Shown: positions 43,939 to 53,419, counted from the stretch's first letter. The stretch is 64,000 nt of DNA from Natrialba magadii ATCC 43099 (GCF_000025625.1 NC_013922.1:1116001-1180000); one strand, 5' to 3'. A program made the numbers and translations. Notes: generated by a model from the letters alone, not told the origin.

Positions 43939-44895
43939 TCACTCGATCTCGGGAATGACTTCCTCCTCGTAGAACTCGACGAACTCGGCCTGATTCGAGC
44001 CGATCTGGTGGATCGTGATGTGATCGAAGCCGGCGTCGACGTACTCCTGGATCGTCTCGATATGCGCGTCGGGATCTGGTCCGCAGACCACGAGGTCGGC
44101 GATATCCTCCTCGGAAACAACCTCGGTCGCCTGCTGGAAGTGTGCAGGTGTCGCGAGTTCCCAGAGCAGTTCGCCGGGAAGCGCCGCCTGCGGCCAGATT
44201 TCGTGGGCGGTTTCGATCGCTTCCTGTTCGTCCTCTGCGTAGCAGACGTCGACCTCGGCGTACCGCGGTTTGTCCTCACCACCGCCGTCTTCGAACGCCT
44301 CGACGAGTTCTTCGTCCGGCGCGACGGCGACGAGTCCGTTGCCGATTTCGCCCGCTGCGCGTGCCGTTTTCGGCCCGTCGGCGGCGATCGGAATCGGCGG
44401 CAGTTCGTCGGGTAGCGTGTAGAGGCGTGCGTTTTCGACGGTGTAGTACTCACCGCGATAGCTCGTCGTCTCTCCTTCCCAGAGGGTGCGGATGAGGTCG
44501 ACGGCTTCGCGCAGCATCTCGAGTCGAATCGCGTGTGGCGGCCAGCGATCGCCGAAGACGTGCTCGCTCAAGTTTTCGCCGGTACCGACGCCGAGGAAGA
44601 ACTGGCCGGGAAGCTGGACGCCAGCCGTCGCGGCTGCCTGTGCGATAAGCCCGGGGTGATATCGGATGATCGGACAGGTGATGGACGTGCCGAGACGGAG
44701 GTCGTCAGTCGCCTGCGCGATTGCGCCGATGACGTTCCAGACGAACGGGCTCTCGCCCTGCGTCGAAGTCCAGGGATGAAAGTGGTCCGAGATCATCGCG
44801 AACTCGAACGCGGACTGGTCGGCCAGGGTGGCGTACTGGGTGAGGTCGGTCGGGCCGTGCTCCTCGCAGATGAGTTTGTAACCGAGTTGTGTCAT
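43939..44895 (-). CDS. F420-dependent luciferase-like oxidoreductase (TIGR03557 family)
   Basis: This 318-residue protein is a bacterial-luciferase-like TIM barrel of the F420-dependent glucose-6-phosphate dehydrogenase group. Family marks are MISDHFHPWTSTQGESPFVW, ITCPIIRYHPGLIAQAAAT and FFLGVGTGENLSEHVFG. Such enzymes transfer hydride with coenzyme F420, which haloarchaea make; the substrate of this subgroup is not known. The start is ATG 44893-44895, with an 83-base gap to the HtrA stop. Confidence 0.93.
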   Translation of the reverse strand: MTQLGYKLICEEHGPTDLTQYATLADQSAFEFAMISDHFHPWTSTQGESPFVWNVIGAIAQATDDLRLGTSITCPIIRYHPGLIAQAAATAGVQLPGQFFLGVGTGENLSEHVFGDRWPPHAIRLEMLREAVDLIRTLWEGETTSYRGEYYTVENARLYTLPDELPPIPIAADGPKTARAAGEIGNGLVAVAPDEELVEAFEDGGGEDKPRYAEVDVCYAEDEQEAIETAHEIWPQAALPGELLWELATPAHFQQATEVVSEEDIADLVVCGPDPDAHIETIQEYVDAGFDHITIHQIGSNQAEFVEFYEEEVIPEIE

Positions 44896-44979
44896 GAGTG
44901 TGGTTGTGTGAGACGTGATCGATGCTATGACGGGGCTGTCTGGTGGGATGTGGTAGTGTGGCGTCGTGTACCGCTGTCG

Positions 44980-46143
44980 CTATGGGAGGTCGACATCCGG
45001 CCGCTCCTCGAGTGTCAACTCGACCTGCTGGGACTCGCCCTCGCGGATGACTTCGAGGTCGATCGTCTCATCCGGAGCCGTCTCGAGTGCGAGCACGGCG
45101 GTAAGTCGTGCCTCGTTCGGAATCTCTTCGTCTCCAATCGAGACGATGATGTCGCCGCCGGTGGGGACGGGCTCACCGTCGATGGCCGTCTCGCCATCGA
45201 TCGGCTCGAGGACGCCATCTGCCGGTGAGTCGGGGACGACCTCTGAGACGAGGACGCCGCGGGCTTCCTCGAGGTCGTTGGCGGCAGCGATCTGGGGACC
45301 GACAGGAGAGACGCCGATTCCCATGTATGAATGCTCGTACTCGCCGTCTTCGATGAGCGCCGGGATGACGCGGTCTGCGAGTTGGGCGGAGATCGCGAAG
45401 CCGATCGTCTGACCGGCACCGGCGAAGACGACGCCGAGGACGTCGCCGTCGAGTGAGACGAGCGGGCCGCCGCTGTTGCCCGGGTTGACCGGCGCGTCGG
45501 TCTGGATCGCGGCTGGAATGGCAAAGCCCGTCGGACTCGGGAGCTGGCGGTCGACGCCGCTAACGATTCCCTGGGAGAGGGAGGCGTCGAGTCCGAGCGG
45601 GTTTCCGAGGACGAGGACCTCCTGGCCGATTACCGGGTCGTCCGCTGCGAACGACAGCCCGTCGGTGATTGCTGGACGGTCGTCGACAGCGATTGCTGCG
45701 AGGTCGCTGTGGCTGTCAGTGCCGACCACCTCGCCCTCTCGCCACTCCTCGTCGCGAAACTGGAGTTCGACGTCGTTGGCGTCGCCGACGACGTGAGCGT
45801 TGGTGACGACATGATCGCCGACGACGAAGCCAGAGCCGATACCGCCAGGGTCGCCGAACGGATCGTCGGAACCGAGCACGTTCACCAGCACCACGTCGTC
45901 GATAATGTCGTCGTAGACGTTTGCATAGGGCCCGCCAGCATCGAACGGGTCGTCTCCGTTTTCGTCGTTTTCGTCGTTTTCGGCGTTTTCGGCGTTTTCG
46001 GCGTTTTCGTTTCCGTCGTCCTGCATTCCTCGAGCGCCGCCGGTTCCGATACCTGCGCTTGCGCCGACCCCGGCGACCGCGATACCGGTGCCTGCGCGAA
46101 GAAGTCGTCGCCGTGAGAGTGTGTGCTGTCGTTGCCGTCCCAT
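44980..46143 (-). CDS. Tat-exported HtrA/DegP-type serine protease
   Basis: This 387-residue trypsin-like protease has a Tat signal (SRRRLLRAGTGIAVAGVGASA), then an Asn/Glu/Asp repeat (45-65), a protease domain with His117 (TNAHVVG), Asp147 (HSDLAAI) and Ser224 (PGNSGGPL), and one PDZ domain (about 285-380). It should degrade or refold damaged proteins outside the cell membrane. The 9-base repeat GTTTTCGGC/GTTTTCGTC at 45957-46015 codes the linker. I choose ATG 46141-46143 because it begins the twin-Arg signal. Confidence 0.94.
   Translation of the reverse strand: MGRQRQHTLSRRRLLRAGTGIAVAGVGASAGIGTGGARGMQDDGNENAENAENAENDENDENGDDPFDAGGPYANVYDDIIDDVVLVNVLGSDDPFGDPGGIGSGFVVGDHVVTNAHVVGDANDVELQFRDEEWREGEVVGTDSHSDLAAIAVDDRPAITDGLSFAADDPVIGQEVLVLGNPLGLDASLSQGIVSGVDRQLPSPTGFAIPAAIQTDAPVNPGNSGGPLVSLDGDVLGVVFAGAGQTIGFAISAQLADRVIPALIEDGEYEHSYMGIGVSPVGPQIAAANDLEEARGVLVSEVVPDSPADGVLEPIDGETAIDGEPVPTGGDIIVSIGDEEIPNEARLTAVLALETAPDETIDLEVIREGESQQVELTLEERPDVDLP
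45957..46015. repeat. 9-bp tandem repeat in the HtrA linker
   Basis: About six copies of GTTTTCGGC or GTTTTCGTC code Asn-Ala-Glu and Asn-Asp-Glu triplets on the minus strand, between the Tat signal and the protease domain. Confidence 0.9.
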
Positions 46144-46522
46144 CGTAGACGTTCCACCTCGACGAGGGCCATAAAACGACGCCCAGCACGCCATTGTTCC
46201 ACGACACCGGTCATACGACGAGGTCGTGTAGGCACTCCCTATTTGCCACACCCGGCCGCTGCTGGCCGACACTTATTCTCGCACGCGGTAGACAACGTAA
46301 CGAGTTACGGAGATTCCGTGTGTGCATTGCCCCATCCAACCGCCGCTCGCTCAGCAAGGCCACAACGCTCGCTCAGCGAGACTACAACGGACGCGGACGC
46401 AACCCATGTCTTCCACAGTCCGCTCGCAGTCTGCTCATGCTCACAGCCCAGGTCCGTGCGCCGGTCCTGGCGACTGGTCCGATCACCGCGCGACCGGTCC
46501 GATCACCGCGTGACACACAACG
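46144..46522. other. Divergent control region with two direct repeats before GH15
   Basis: This 379-base region separates HtrA and GH15. A 22-base unit CGCTCGCTCAGCAAGGCCAC(AA) recurs imperfectly at 46344 and 46366. A 20-base unit CGACYGGTCCGATCACCGCG recurs at 46471-46490 and 46491-46510, ending 12 bases before the GH15 start codon. No gene is seen. Confidence 0.6.
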
Positions 46523-48613
46523 ATGGAACACGACTATCCACCCCTTCGAGACTACGGCAGTATCGGCAACGACGACCGGTGTGCACTGGTCAGCAGATAC
46601 GGCTCGATCGACTGGTGTTGTTTCCCCCACCTCGAGTCACCGAGCGTGTTCGCCCGACTGCTCGATGCGACTGACGGGGGACACTTTACCGTCTCGCCGA
46701 CGGCCGACGACTTCGAGTCGAGTCATCAGTACGCCGACCGAACGAACGTCCTTCAAACTACTTTCGAGACGGAATCGGGCCAGGTGACGCTGACCGACTT
46801 CATGCCCATCCAGAACGGGGATGCAGCGGAGCAACAATCTCGCAACCAGGATTCCGACGACCAGCACCGGGACCAACACCAACACCCACACCAACACCCA
46901 CACCAGCACCAGCACCAACACCCACACCCCCAGCACGCAATCTACCGCCAACTCGAGTGCGACCGCGGTTCGATGGAGTGCCAGGTCGTTTTCGAACCCC
47001 GACTCGAGTACGCGCGAGTGACGCCGGCACTCGAGACGAGTGATGGTGGCGTCACAGCGGTTCGTGGGGGTGGTCGCAGCGAACCGGGCAATGATGATGA
47101 TGATGATGATGATGGTGTCGATGGCCATGTCGATGACAATGCCGACTGGCTCGAGCAGCGCCACCAGCCGCTACACTACGTCGGCGATGTCGATCTCGAA
47201 ATTAACGAGGCGGCGGCGAAAGCGACTGGAACAGTCACGCTCGAAGCCGGCGATACCTGCTGGCTCGGGGTCCAGTACGGCGGCGAGGAGCCACAGGGAT
47301 CGCCGTCGTATCAGGAGTGGCTCGACGAGACGAAGCACTACTGGCGCGAGTGGGTCGGCGATCGGGAGGGAGTCGCAGAGTCAGTCTCGGAACGGTGGCA
47401 CGAGATGGTCATCCGTTCGGAACTGGTGCTGAAACTCCTGATTCACCACGAGACGGGTGCAATTCCCGCGGCTGCAACCACGTCGGTCCCGGAGGAAATC
47501 GGCTCCGAACGCACCTGGGACTACCGGTATAACTGGATTCGGGACGCGAAGTTCACCGTACAGGCGTTGCACGACACCGGCCACCGCCAGGAGGCCAGAG
47601 ACTACTTCGACTGGTTCGTCGGTATCGCAACGGATCATCCCACCGAAATCCGGCCGCTGTACGGACTTCATGGCGAATACGACGACGATCTCGAAGAACG
47701 GACGCTCGATCATCTCTCCGGCTATCGCGATACTGGTCCGGTTCGGATCGGCAACGGTGCAGCATCACAGCTCCAACTCGACGTCTACGGCACGTTCGTC
47801 CAGGCAATCTACGAAACCATCCAGTTCGACGAGGAAGCCGAACTGAGCGAGGACAGCTGGGACGCCGTCATCGAGAGCATCAACCACGTCTGTCGCAACT
47901 GGGACCAGCCGGACGCCGGAATCTGGGAGTTCCGCGACGAACATCGTCACTTCCTGCACTCGAAGCTGCTGTGCTGGGTCGCCCTCGACCGCGGTATCGC
48001 ACTGGCTGAGGCAAACGACTTCGACGCACCGCTCGAGCACTGGAGAGACACACGCGACGAGGTTCGTGGCGCTATCGAAACGCGCGGCTACAGCGAGGAG
48101 GCCGGCAGCTTCGTCCAATACTTCGACAGTGACGAGGCGATCGACGCGACGGCACTTCTGATCCCCATTTACGAGTTTCTCCCGCCGGAGGACGAGCGCG
48201 TCCAGTCGACCATCGACACCGTCCTCGAGAAGCTCACGACGGACGATGGGCTCGTCGTGCGCTTCGTAGATACCGACGTACGGGAAGACGAGGAAGAGGG
48301 GTTCTTGCTCTGTTCGTTCTGGCTCATCGACGCGCTCGTCCTCTCGAACCGACTCGAACTCGCCACAGAGTACTTCGAATCGCTACTCGAGTACACCTCG
48401 CCGCTCGGGCTGTATTCGGAGAAGGTCGACCCCGATAGCGGTCGACTGCTCGGGAATTTCCCGCAGGCGTTCTCGCATCTGGGGTTGATCAACAGCGTGA
48501 GTTACCTCGCGCGGGCGATCGATGCGGAGGGGGACGTTTCACCCGAGGATTTCCATCCGGAGAACGTGGAGACGTTGTTTCGACGGGGTGACGAGGATGT
48601 CGTGACTGAGTAA
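46523..48613 (+). CDS. Glycoside hydrolase family 15 (glucoamylase/trehalase-like), cytoplasmic
   Basis: This 696-residue enzyme has the GH15 N-terminal beta-sandwich (PPLRDYGSIGNDDRCALVSRYGSIDWCCFP) and the (alpha/alpha)6 barrel with WDYRYNWIRDA, GIWEFRDEHRHFLHSKLLCW and GNFPQAFSHLGLI. WEF-R-E is the usual site of the general acid Glu. Members release glucose from alpha-glucans or trehalose. There is no signal peptide. A His/Gln/Pro insertion (about 112-138) and an Asp7 run (about 190-197) come from short tandem repeats. The start is ATG 46523. Confidence 0.93.
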   Translation: MEHDYPPLRDYGSIGNDDRCALVSRYGSIDWCCFPHLESPSVFARLLDATDGGHFTVSPTADDFESSHQYADRTNVLQTTFETESGQVTLTDFMPIQNGDAAEQQSRNQDSDDQHRDQHQHPHQHPHQHQHQHPHPQHAIYRQLECDRGSMECQVVFEPRLEYARVTPALETSDGGVTAVRGGGRSEPGNDDDDDDDGVDGHVDDNADWLEQRHQPLHYVGDVDLEINEAAAKATGTVTLEAGDTCWLGVQYGGEEPQGSPSYQEWLDETKHYWREWVGDREGVAESVSERWHEMVIRSELVLKLLIHHETGAIPAAATTSVPEEIGSERTWDYRYNWIRDAKFTVQALHDTGHRQEARDYFDWFVGIATDHPTEIRPLYGLHGEYDDDLEERTLDHLSGYRDTGPVRIGNGAASQLQLDVYGTFVQAIYETIQFDEEAELSEDSWDAVIESINHVCRNWDQPDAGIWEFRDEHRHFLHSKLLCWVALDRGIALAEANDFDAPLEHWRDTRDEVRGAIETRGYSEEAGSFVQYFDSDEAIDATALLIPIYEFLPPEDERVQSTIDTVLEKLTTDDGLVVRFVDTDVREDEEEGFLLCSFWLIDALVLSNRLELATEYFESLLEYTSPLGLYSEKVDPDSGRLLGNFPQAFSHLGLINSVSYLARAIDAEGDVSPEDFHPENVETLFRRGDEDVVTE
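46863..46935. repeat. CACCAACACCCA-type repeat in GH15 coding a His/Gln insertion
   Basis: Variants of CACCAACACCCACA repeat over 73 bases and code a His-Gln-His-Pro segment with about a dozen His residues inside the beta-sandwich domain. A separate (GAT)n run near 47091-47114 codes an Asp run in the same gene. Confidence 0.88.
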
Positions 48614-48731
48614 GCGGCCTGTCGCTGCCCCAGATATCGAACGCTGAATTCTCAGTTCATTTGTTGCCGATGCGACGGACGCGTCGTCGAAAACGAAATA
48701 CGAAACCCCTCAATTTTCGGGCGTGACGGGG

Positions 48732-49970
48732 TTACATCTCGTCAAAGAGCTCTTCACCCTCAACCATGTGCTCCTCGACAGTATCCAGATCGAGCGTGAC
48801 ACCGAGTCCTGGCGTTTCGGGAATCTCGATGTAGCCGTCCTCGATTACATCTTCCTCGACGAGATCCGACCACCACTCGAGTTCGTAGGAGTGGTACTCG
48901 ACGGCGAGCGAGTTCGAGATGGCTGCGCCGACGTGGGCGCTGGCCATGGTCGCGACGGGCGAGGCGACGTTGTGCATCGCGACGGGGACGTAGTAGAGAT
49001 CCGCGAGGTCGGCAATTTTCCGGGTTTCGCGCATGCCGCCGACCTTCGGCATGTCGGGGGCGATGATGTCGACGGCCTGCTCCTCTAAGAGGCGGCGCTG
49101 GCCGTGTTTTCGGTAGACGTTCTCGCCGACAGTGATCGGCGTGGTAGTGCTCTGCGTGACTTCGCGCTGGACGTCGTGGTTCTCCGGTGGGACGGGGTCT
49201 TCGAGCCACCAGACGTCGTACTCCTCGAGTCGCTTTGCGAGCCGTTTCGCGGAGCCACCGGAGAACGTCCAGTGACAGTCGAAGGCCACGTCGGCACGCG
49301 AGCCGACGCGTTCGGTGATGGCTTCGACGATACTGGCTTTGTGCTCGATCTCGGGCTTGCGAAGATGGCGGTTCGCGCGATCTTTTTCGTGGCCAGAGGG
49401 CACGTCGAGGTCGAATTTGAGGGCGTCGTAGCCGAGCTCTTCGACGACGCGTTCGGCCTCGTCAGCACACGAAATTGGGTCTGCCTCGTCCTCGGTGTGA
49501 CAGTCACAGTAGACGCGGACCTCGTCGCGGTACTTACCGCCGAGTAACTGGTAGGCAGGGACCTCGAGAATTTTGCCCGCGAGGTCGTGGAGTGCGACTT
49601 CGATTCCTGAAATCGCCGTCACGGTGACGCCGCCGATCGAACCCTCGCCGGACATTTTCTGCACGAGGTGTTCGGTGAGCCGGTCGATGTCGAGGGGATT
49701 CTCCCCGCGGAGGAAGGGGGCCATGCGTTCGATCAGTTCTGGTGCGCCCGCGCCCCAGTAGGCCTCGCCGGTGCCGACGATGCCCGCGTCCGTGTAGATC
49801 CGGACGAGCGTCCACGGGAAGTTGCCGTCGACCATCGTCGTCTGGATATCCGTGATCTCGACGTCGCGGCCGCCGCCGCGTTCGCGTGTCACGCCCATCG
49901 TCTCCGCCGAGAGCTCTCGCATCGTGTACTCGGCGTTCGGATCGTGGAGCCGCGTGTAATCTACACCCAT
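48732..49970 (-). CDS. gnaD: D-gluconate dehydratase (enolase superfamily)
   Basis: This 412-residue protein is a mandelate racemase/muconate-lactonising-type enzyme. Metal ligands lie in AFDCHWTFSGG, WWLEDPVPPEN and GENVYRKHG, and the base His in PVAMHNVASP. It closely resembles the haloarchaeal gluconate dehydratase, which makes 2-keto-3-deoxygluconate in the semi-phosphorylative Entner-Doudoroff pathway. Glucose dehydrogenase and KD(P)G aldolase lie just upstream. A near-identical paralogue starts beyond the right edge. The start is ATG 49968-49970. Activity on related sugar acids such as xylonate or galactonate cannot be excluded. Confidence 0.9.
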   Translation of the reverse strand: MGVDYTRLHDPNAEYTMRELSAETMGVTRERGGGRDVEITDIQTTMVDGNFPWTLVRIYTDAGIVGTGEAYWGAGAPELIERMAPFLRGENPLDIDRLTEHLVQKMSGEGSIGGVTVTAISGIEVALHDLAGKILEVPAYQLLGGKYRDEVRVYCDCHTEDEADPISCADEAERVVEELGYDALKFDLDVPSGHEKDRANRHLRKPEIEHKASIVEAITERVGSRADVAFDCHWTFSGGSAKRLAKRLEEYDVWWLEDPVPPENHDVQREVTQSTTTPITVGENVYRKHGQRRLLEEQAVDIIAPDMPKVGGMRETRKIADLADLYYVPVAMHNVASPVATMASAHVGAAISNSLAVEYHSYELEWWSDLVEEDVIEDGYIEIPETPGLGVTLDLDTVEEHMVEGEELFDEM

Positions 49971-49978
49971 GAAATAGA

Positions 49979-49998
49979 TACTTACACCTATGATAGTA
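49979..49998. promoter_or_regulatory. Inverted TACT...AGTA element before gluconate dehydratase
   Basis: TACTTACACCTATGATAGTA lies 9-28 bases before the start codon of the minus-strand dehydratase. Its complement (TCATAGGTGTAAGTA) resembles TTATGGTGTACTATTA before the alpha-amylase. It could be a binding site shared by the regulon, perhaps for the TrmB protein. This is a weak, two-copy observation. Confidence 0.3.
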
Positions 49999-50086
49999 AT
50001 AGTTTTGCATCCATTACGGAAGAAGGAGCTTGAAGCGCAGTGTAGACGCGCAAACGGACAGTACAGACGACGAGCAGCGATTCGGC

Positions 50087-51154
50087 TCAGACGGTGTCGA
50101 ACTCGATCGCAGTCTTGACGACTTCGTCGCCCGCATCGAAGGCGTCCTGATAGTTCTCGAGGTCGTACACCCCGGCCGCGAGTTCCTCGGTGAACCAGTC
50201 AGAAAGCTGTGCGAGCGTGTTGATCGCGGCCTCGAAGTGTCCGCGGTGGGAGTTGACCGTCCCGAGCAGCGCCTTGTTGTGCAAGACGAGTTCACGGTGG
50301 AGGCGGCCGCCGTCGACCTCGAACTCCCAGGGTTCGGGCACCCCCAGCAAGACGCCGACCCCGTTCGGCGCGAGCGCATCGACCGTCTCGAAGGCGTGCT
50401 TGGCATGCCCCGTCGCCTCGTAGACCAGGTCGACAGCCTCGTGTTCGGCCGGAATCTCGGACACCGGTGTCTCCCGCGAATCGACGTAGGTGCCGCCCAG
50501 TTTCGAGACGAGTTCGACCGTTGGGTGGGACCGATCCCGACGACCCAGACAGTAGGTCCGATCGAACTCGAGTACCGACTCGAACATCGCGAGGGTGATG
50601 AGCCCGAGCGGGCCGTTCCCGAGGACGAGCGCCGAGTCGGGCTCCCACTCGAAGGTGGATCGACTCGCGACGGCGTGCTCGAGTGCTTTCTCCGTGATGC
50701 TGATCGGTTCGACGAGGAAGCCAAGCGGTGCGAGTTCCGCGGGAATCGGGACGAGGTACTCCGCCGGGCTGGTGAAATATTCGGCCATAAAGCCGTGCGC
50801 ACCGACGATTCCGCGCTCGACGTACGCACCGCTTGGGGCCATGTCGGGCTCGCCGCGTTCGAAGAACTCGTTATTCTCGTCGGGACGGCGGCGCACAGTC
50901 GGGACGACGAACTGACCGGACTCGAGTGCGGTCCCGTTTGGCTCCTCGACGACACCGACGGCTTCGTGGCCGAGAATGAGGTCGTCCGCCCCGGCGGGGA
51001 GGTCGCCGTGGTGGCCTGCGATCACCTCGTGGTCGGTGCCATCGATACCGACGCGCAGCGTCCGGACGAGGGCCTCTCCTGGCTCGGGTTCAGGGCGGGG
51101 CCGCTCGACGAGAGCGGGTTCGCCGGCCCCGGGGTCGACAGCGATCGCTTTCAT
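50087..51154 (-). CDS. gdh: NAD(P)-dependent glucose 1-dehydrogenase
   Basis: This 355-residue medium-chain dehydrogenase oxidises glucose to gluconolactone. Haloarchaeal glucose dehydrogenase marks are VGIDGTDHEVIAG (with Asp in place of the catalytic-zinc Cys), LILGHEAVGVV, DMAPSGAYVERGIVGAHGFM, the VLGNGPLGLITLAM Rossmann loop and HNKALLGTVNSH. The single structural-zinc lobe is absent as in the Haloferax enzyme. It is followed 116 bases downstream by the dehydratase on the same strand. The start is ATG 51152-51154. Confidence 0.94.
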   Translation of the reverse strand: MKAIAVDPGAGEPALVERPRPEPEPGEALVRTLRVGIDGTDHEVIAGHHGDLPAGADDLILGHEAVGVVEEPNGTALESGQFVVPTVRRRPDENNEFFERGEPDMAPSGAYVERGIVGAHGFMAEYFTSPAEYLVPIPAELAPLGFLVEPISITEKALEHAVASRSTFEWEPDSALVLGNGPLGLITLAMFESVLEFDRTYCLGRRDRSHPTVELVSKLGGTYVDSRETPVSEIPAEHEAVDLVYEATGHAKHAFETVDALAPNGVGVLLGVPEPWEFEVDGGRLHRELVLHNKALLGTVNSHRGHFEAAINTLAQLSDWFTEELAAGVYDLENYQDAFDAGDEVVKTAIEFDTV

Positions 51155-51541
51155 ATCCGAACCACAGCACTACGGGAATAAAAATTCACCCCTCCAGTAG
51201 TAAACTTCTGAATACTGCGGTCGTGACCGGCAGTACCTGTTCGGATTCGGATAGTGGGACGCTCTTCGACGAACGCCCGGTCCAACGCTTGAATTCCTGG
51301 TTTCGTCGCTTTCGGGCCCGCTTATCGGCAATCAACTCGAGTTGACTGTTACGCCCGTCCTGTTGGCTCGACTGGGGGTCGAACTGCCGTTCGATCTCTT
51401 GGACCTAACACAGCACTGCTACTGGTAGCAACGGACCACTTGTTTGGTCGCTGAGCAGGTTTTTGTGGCAAGCGCTGCCACTGCTGGGTAGATTGTGAAC
51501 AGTGGTTCAGGGTCGGCAGTAACTATGGTGATGCCGACTAC
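51155..51541. other. Upstream region of glucose dehydrogenase with palindromes
   Basis: This 387-base region contains a perfect 14-base palindrome TCAACTCGAGTTGA at 51332-51345 and a shorter TGGCA-AGCGC-TGCCA further right (near 51469-51483). An AT-rich stretch at about 51176-51188 just before the gdh start is its likely TATA region. No gene or complete tRNA is seen. Confidence 0.5.
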
Positions 51542-52189
51542 TTATCGAGCGTCTTCGACCGCCGCAACGAACGCCTCGGCGGTTTCGCGGACCTTCTCCA
51601 TGTCGCCGCGTTCGATGGCTTCATCGTCGAGGATGGCACCGCCCGCGCCGACAGCGACGGCGCCCGCGTCGAAGAAGTCGGCGACGTTGTCCGGCGAGAC
51701 GCCACCGGTCGGAATAATGTCTACATCGCCGAGTGGGCCGCTGAGCGCGCCGATGTGACCGGGTCCGACCGTCGAGGCGGGGAACATCTTCAACAGATCC
51801 GCGCCGGCTTCCATCGCCGTGACGGCCTCCGTCGGCGTCATGACGCCGGGTGCAGCGAGCACGCCGTGGCGATTGCAGGTCCGCACGACGTCGGGACTGG
51901 TGTGTGGCGAGACGACGAACGTCGCGCCCGCGTCGATCACCGACTGGGCCGTCGCCGCGTCGAGGACGGTTCCCGCGCCGATCACGGCATCGGTGTCCGC
52001 GAGTTCACGATCCACGTCGGCGATCATCTCGGCAGAACGGGTTCCATCGGCGGTGATCTCGAGTGCTCCGACGCCGGCGTCGGCGAGGGCGCGCGAGACG
52101 GGAACGATCTGGTCCTCGCTGACGCCGCGCAGGACGGCGATAACGCCACTCTCGACGATCCGGTCCTCGACGGTTCGTTTATCGGTCAT
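51542..52189 (-). CDS. kdgA: 2-keto-3-deoxy-(6-phospho)gluconate aldolase, KDPG class I
   Basis: This 215-residue TIM-barrel enzyme cleaves KDPG (or KDG) to pyruvate and glyceraldehyde 3-phosphate (or glyceraldehyde). Marks are GVIAVLRG, LEITADGT, IGAGTVL, FVVSPHTSPDV, the Schiff-base Lys in DLLKMFPAS and PTGGVSPDN. It belongs to the bacterial Eda type used by haloarchaea. The order aldolase-gdh-dehydratase on one strand supplies three steps of the pathway, while KDG kinase is not in the window. The start is ATG 52187-52189. Confidence 0.93.
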   Translation of the reverse strand: MTDKRTVEDRIVESGVIAVLRGVSEDQIVPVSRALADAGVGALEITADGTRSAEMIADVDRELADTDAVIGAGTVLDAATAQSVIDAGATFVVSPHTSPDVVRTCNRHGVLAAPGVMTPTEAVTAMEAGADLLKMFPASTVGPGHIGALSGPLGDVDIIPTGGVSPDNVADFFDAGAVAVGAGGAILDDEAIERGDMEKVRETAEAFVAAVEDAR

Positions 52190-52327
52190 TGGGTACCTCC
52201 ACGTGGGCCCGACGGATAGTTCTCACCGGGCTGGCCGTTCCGGACGGTCGTGTCATGAGTCGCGTATTCGGACATCGCCTCCGACTTTCTGGCCACTACT
52301 CAAGAAATTTACTCACAGGCGACTCTA

Positions 52328-53419
52328 TTACTCGCCGTTCAGTTCGCGGAGCGTCACCGACTCGGCCTCGAAATCTTCGAGGAACGCGCCGGTGCCGCCG
52401 ATCGTGTAGCGCTCGGTCGCGCCGTCTCGCTCGTCCGCAACCTCGATCGTGAACGAGTTCTCGATCGGCACGGACGACGTTTCCGGGCGAACGAGACTCT
52501 GGCGCACGTCGACGACCCGCCCCGTGAGCGTGACCGGCGAAGTTTCGACATCTCCGTCGCCAACGGGTGTCCCCTCGACGGTCGCCTCGAGTGCCGTGTC
52601 CGTCGCGCGATGGAGTGCGATCTGGAACACCGCGTTCCGGAACCCGTCGTAGGTCTCGGGCAGCGCTCGCGGCGTCGTCACGTAGCGCTCCTCGGCAGTT
52701 GGCCAGTAGTTCGCCAGGAACGAGCCCGCGAGCACCGGCGCGAGCTGTTCCTGTGACAGGGAGATCGCGCGCGTATCGCTCGTCGAACTCGTGAGCAACT
52801 GACTCGGCGCGAGCAGCCCGTGCTGGCGATCCACGGTGAGCATCGTCGGTACCAGCGCATCCCACGTCCGTACCGTGCTTGCGGCACCTGCAAGCGAGGC
52901 GATATCCTGCTCGTCGCCACCGGTCGCACCGAGCAGGAGGAGCACGAGCACGCCGCGGTCGACGGTCTCCTCGAGTGTCGATCGAATCTGGGGCAGGATA
53001 CCGACGGGAATCGAGAGCGTCACTTCGGTGTCGGCGCTCGCGAGCAGTTCCTCGAGTCGCTTGACGACGGTCTGGCGGGACTTGATCACCTCGAACTGCT
53101 CGCCGGTGCGTTCGGTCGCGGTGTAGCGTTCGCGGAGTTCGGGCTCGATATCTTCGACGCTGCGGGTGAGCCGGTCGACGACGGTTTCGGGATCGACGGG
53201 TCTGATCACGGTCGGGACGGCGTGGTCGTCGACCTCGACGAAGCCACGGCTCTCGAGTTCCTCGCTGATGCTGTAGACGTAGCGCTTCGAGACGTCGGCG
53301 GCGTCGGCGATGGTACTCGCCTTCGACGCACCGTGGTCGAGAATTGCGAGATACGTGTCGATTTCCTTTTCGGAGAGTCCGAACCGTTCGAGGAGGTCAG
53401 CGAGCCCGTCAGTATCCAT
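52328..53419 (-). CDS. trmB: TrmB-family sugar-sensing transcriptional regulator
   Basis: This 363-residue protein has the TrmB layout: an N-terminal winged helix (LLERFGLSEKEIDTYLAILD, recognition part DAADVSKRYVYSISEELESRG), a middle domain (PVGILPQIRSTLEETVDRGVLVLLLL) and a C-terminal sugar-binding beta-domain (about 260-363). In Halobacterium TrmB controls sugar catabolic and gluconeogenic genes. It lies in the middle of the carbohydrate cluster and is divergent from the GH15 gene at 53578. The start is ATG 53417-53419. Direct regulation of the neighbours is inferred. Confidence 0.93.
   Translation of the reverse strand: MDTDGLADLLERFGLSEKEIDTYLAILDHGASKASTIADAADVSKRYVYSISEELESRGFVEVDDHAVPTVIRPVDPETVVDRLTRSVEDIEPELRERYTATERTGEQFEVIKSRQTVVKRLEELLASADTEVTLSIPVGILPQIRSTLEETVDRGVLVLLLLGATGGDEQDIASLAGAASTVRTWDALVPTMLTVDRQHGLLAPSQLLTSSTSDTRAISLSQEQLAPVLAGSFLANYWPTAEERYVTTPRALPETYDGFRNAVFQIALHRATDTALEATVEGTPVGDGDVETSPVTLTGRVVDVRQSLVRPETSSVPIENSFTIEVADERDGATERYTIGGTGAFLEDFEAESVTLRELNGE

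Noticed and set aside
51357-51405. T-loop-like sequence GGGTCGAACTGCC before gdh, considered as a tRNA or attachment-site fragment
   Set aside because: No acceptor stem, anticodon arm or integrase gene could be matched to it.
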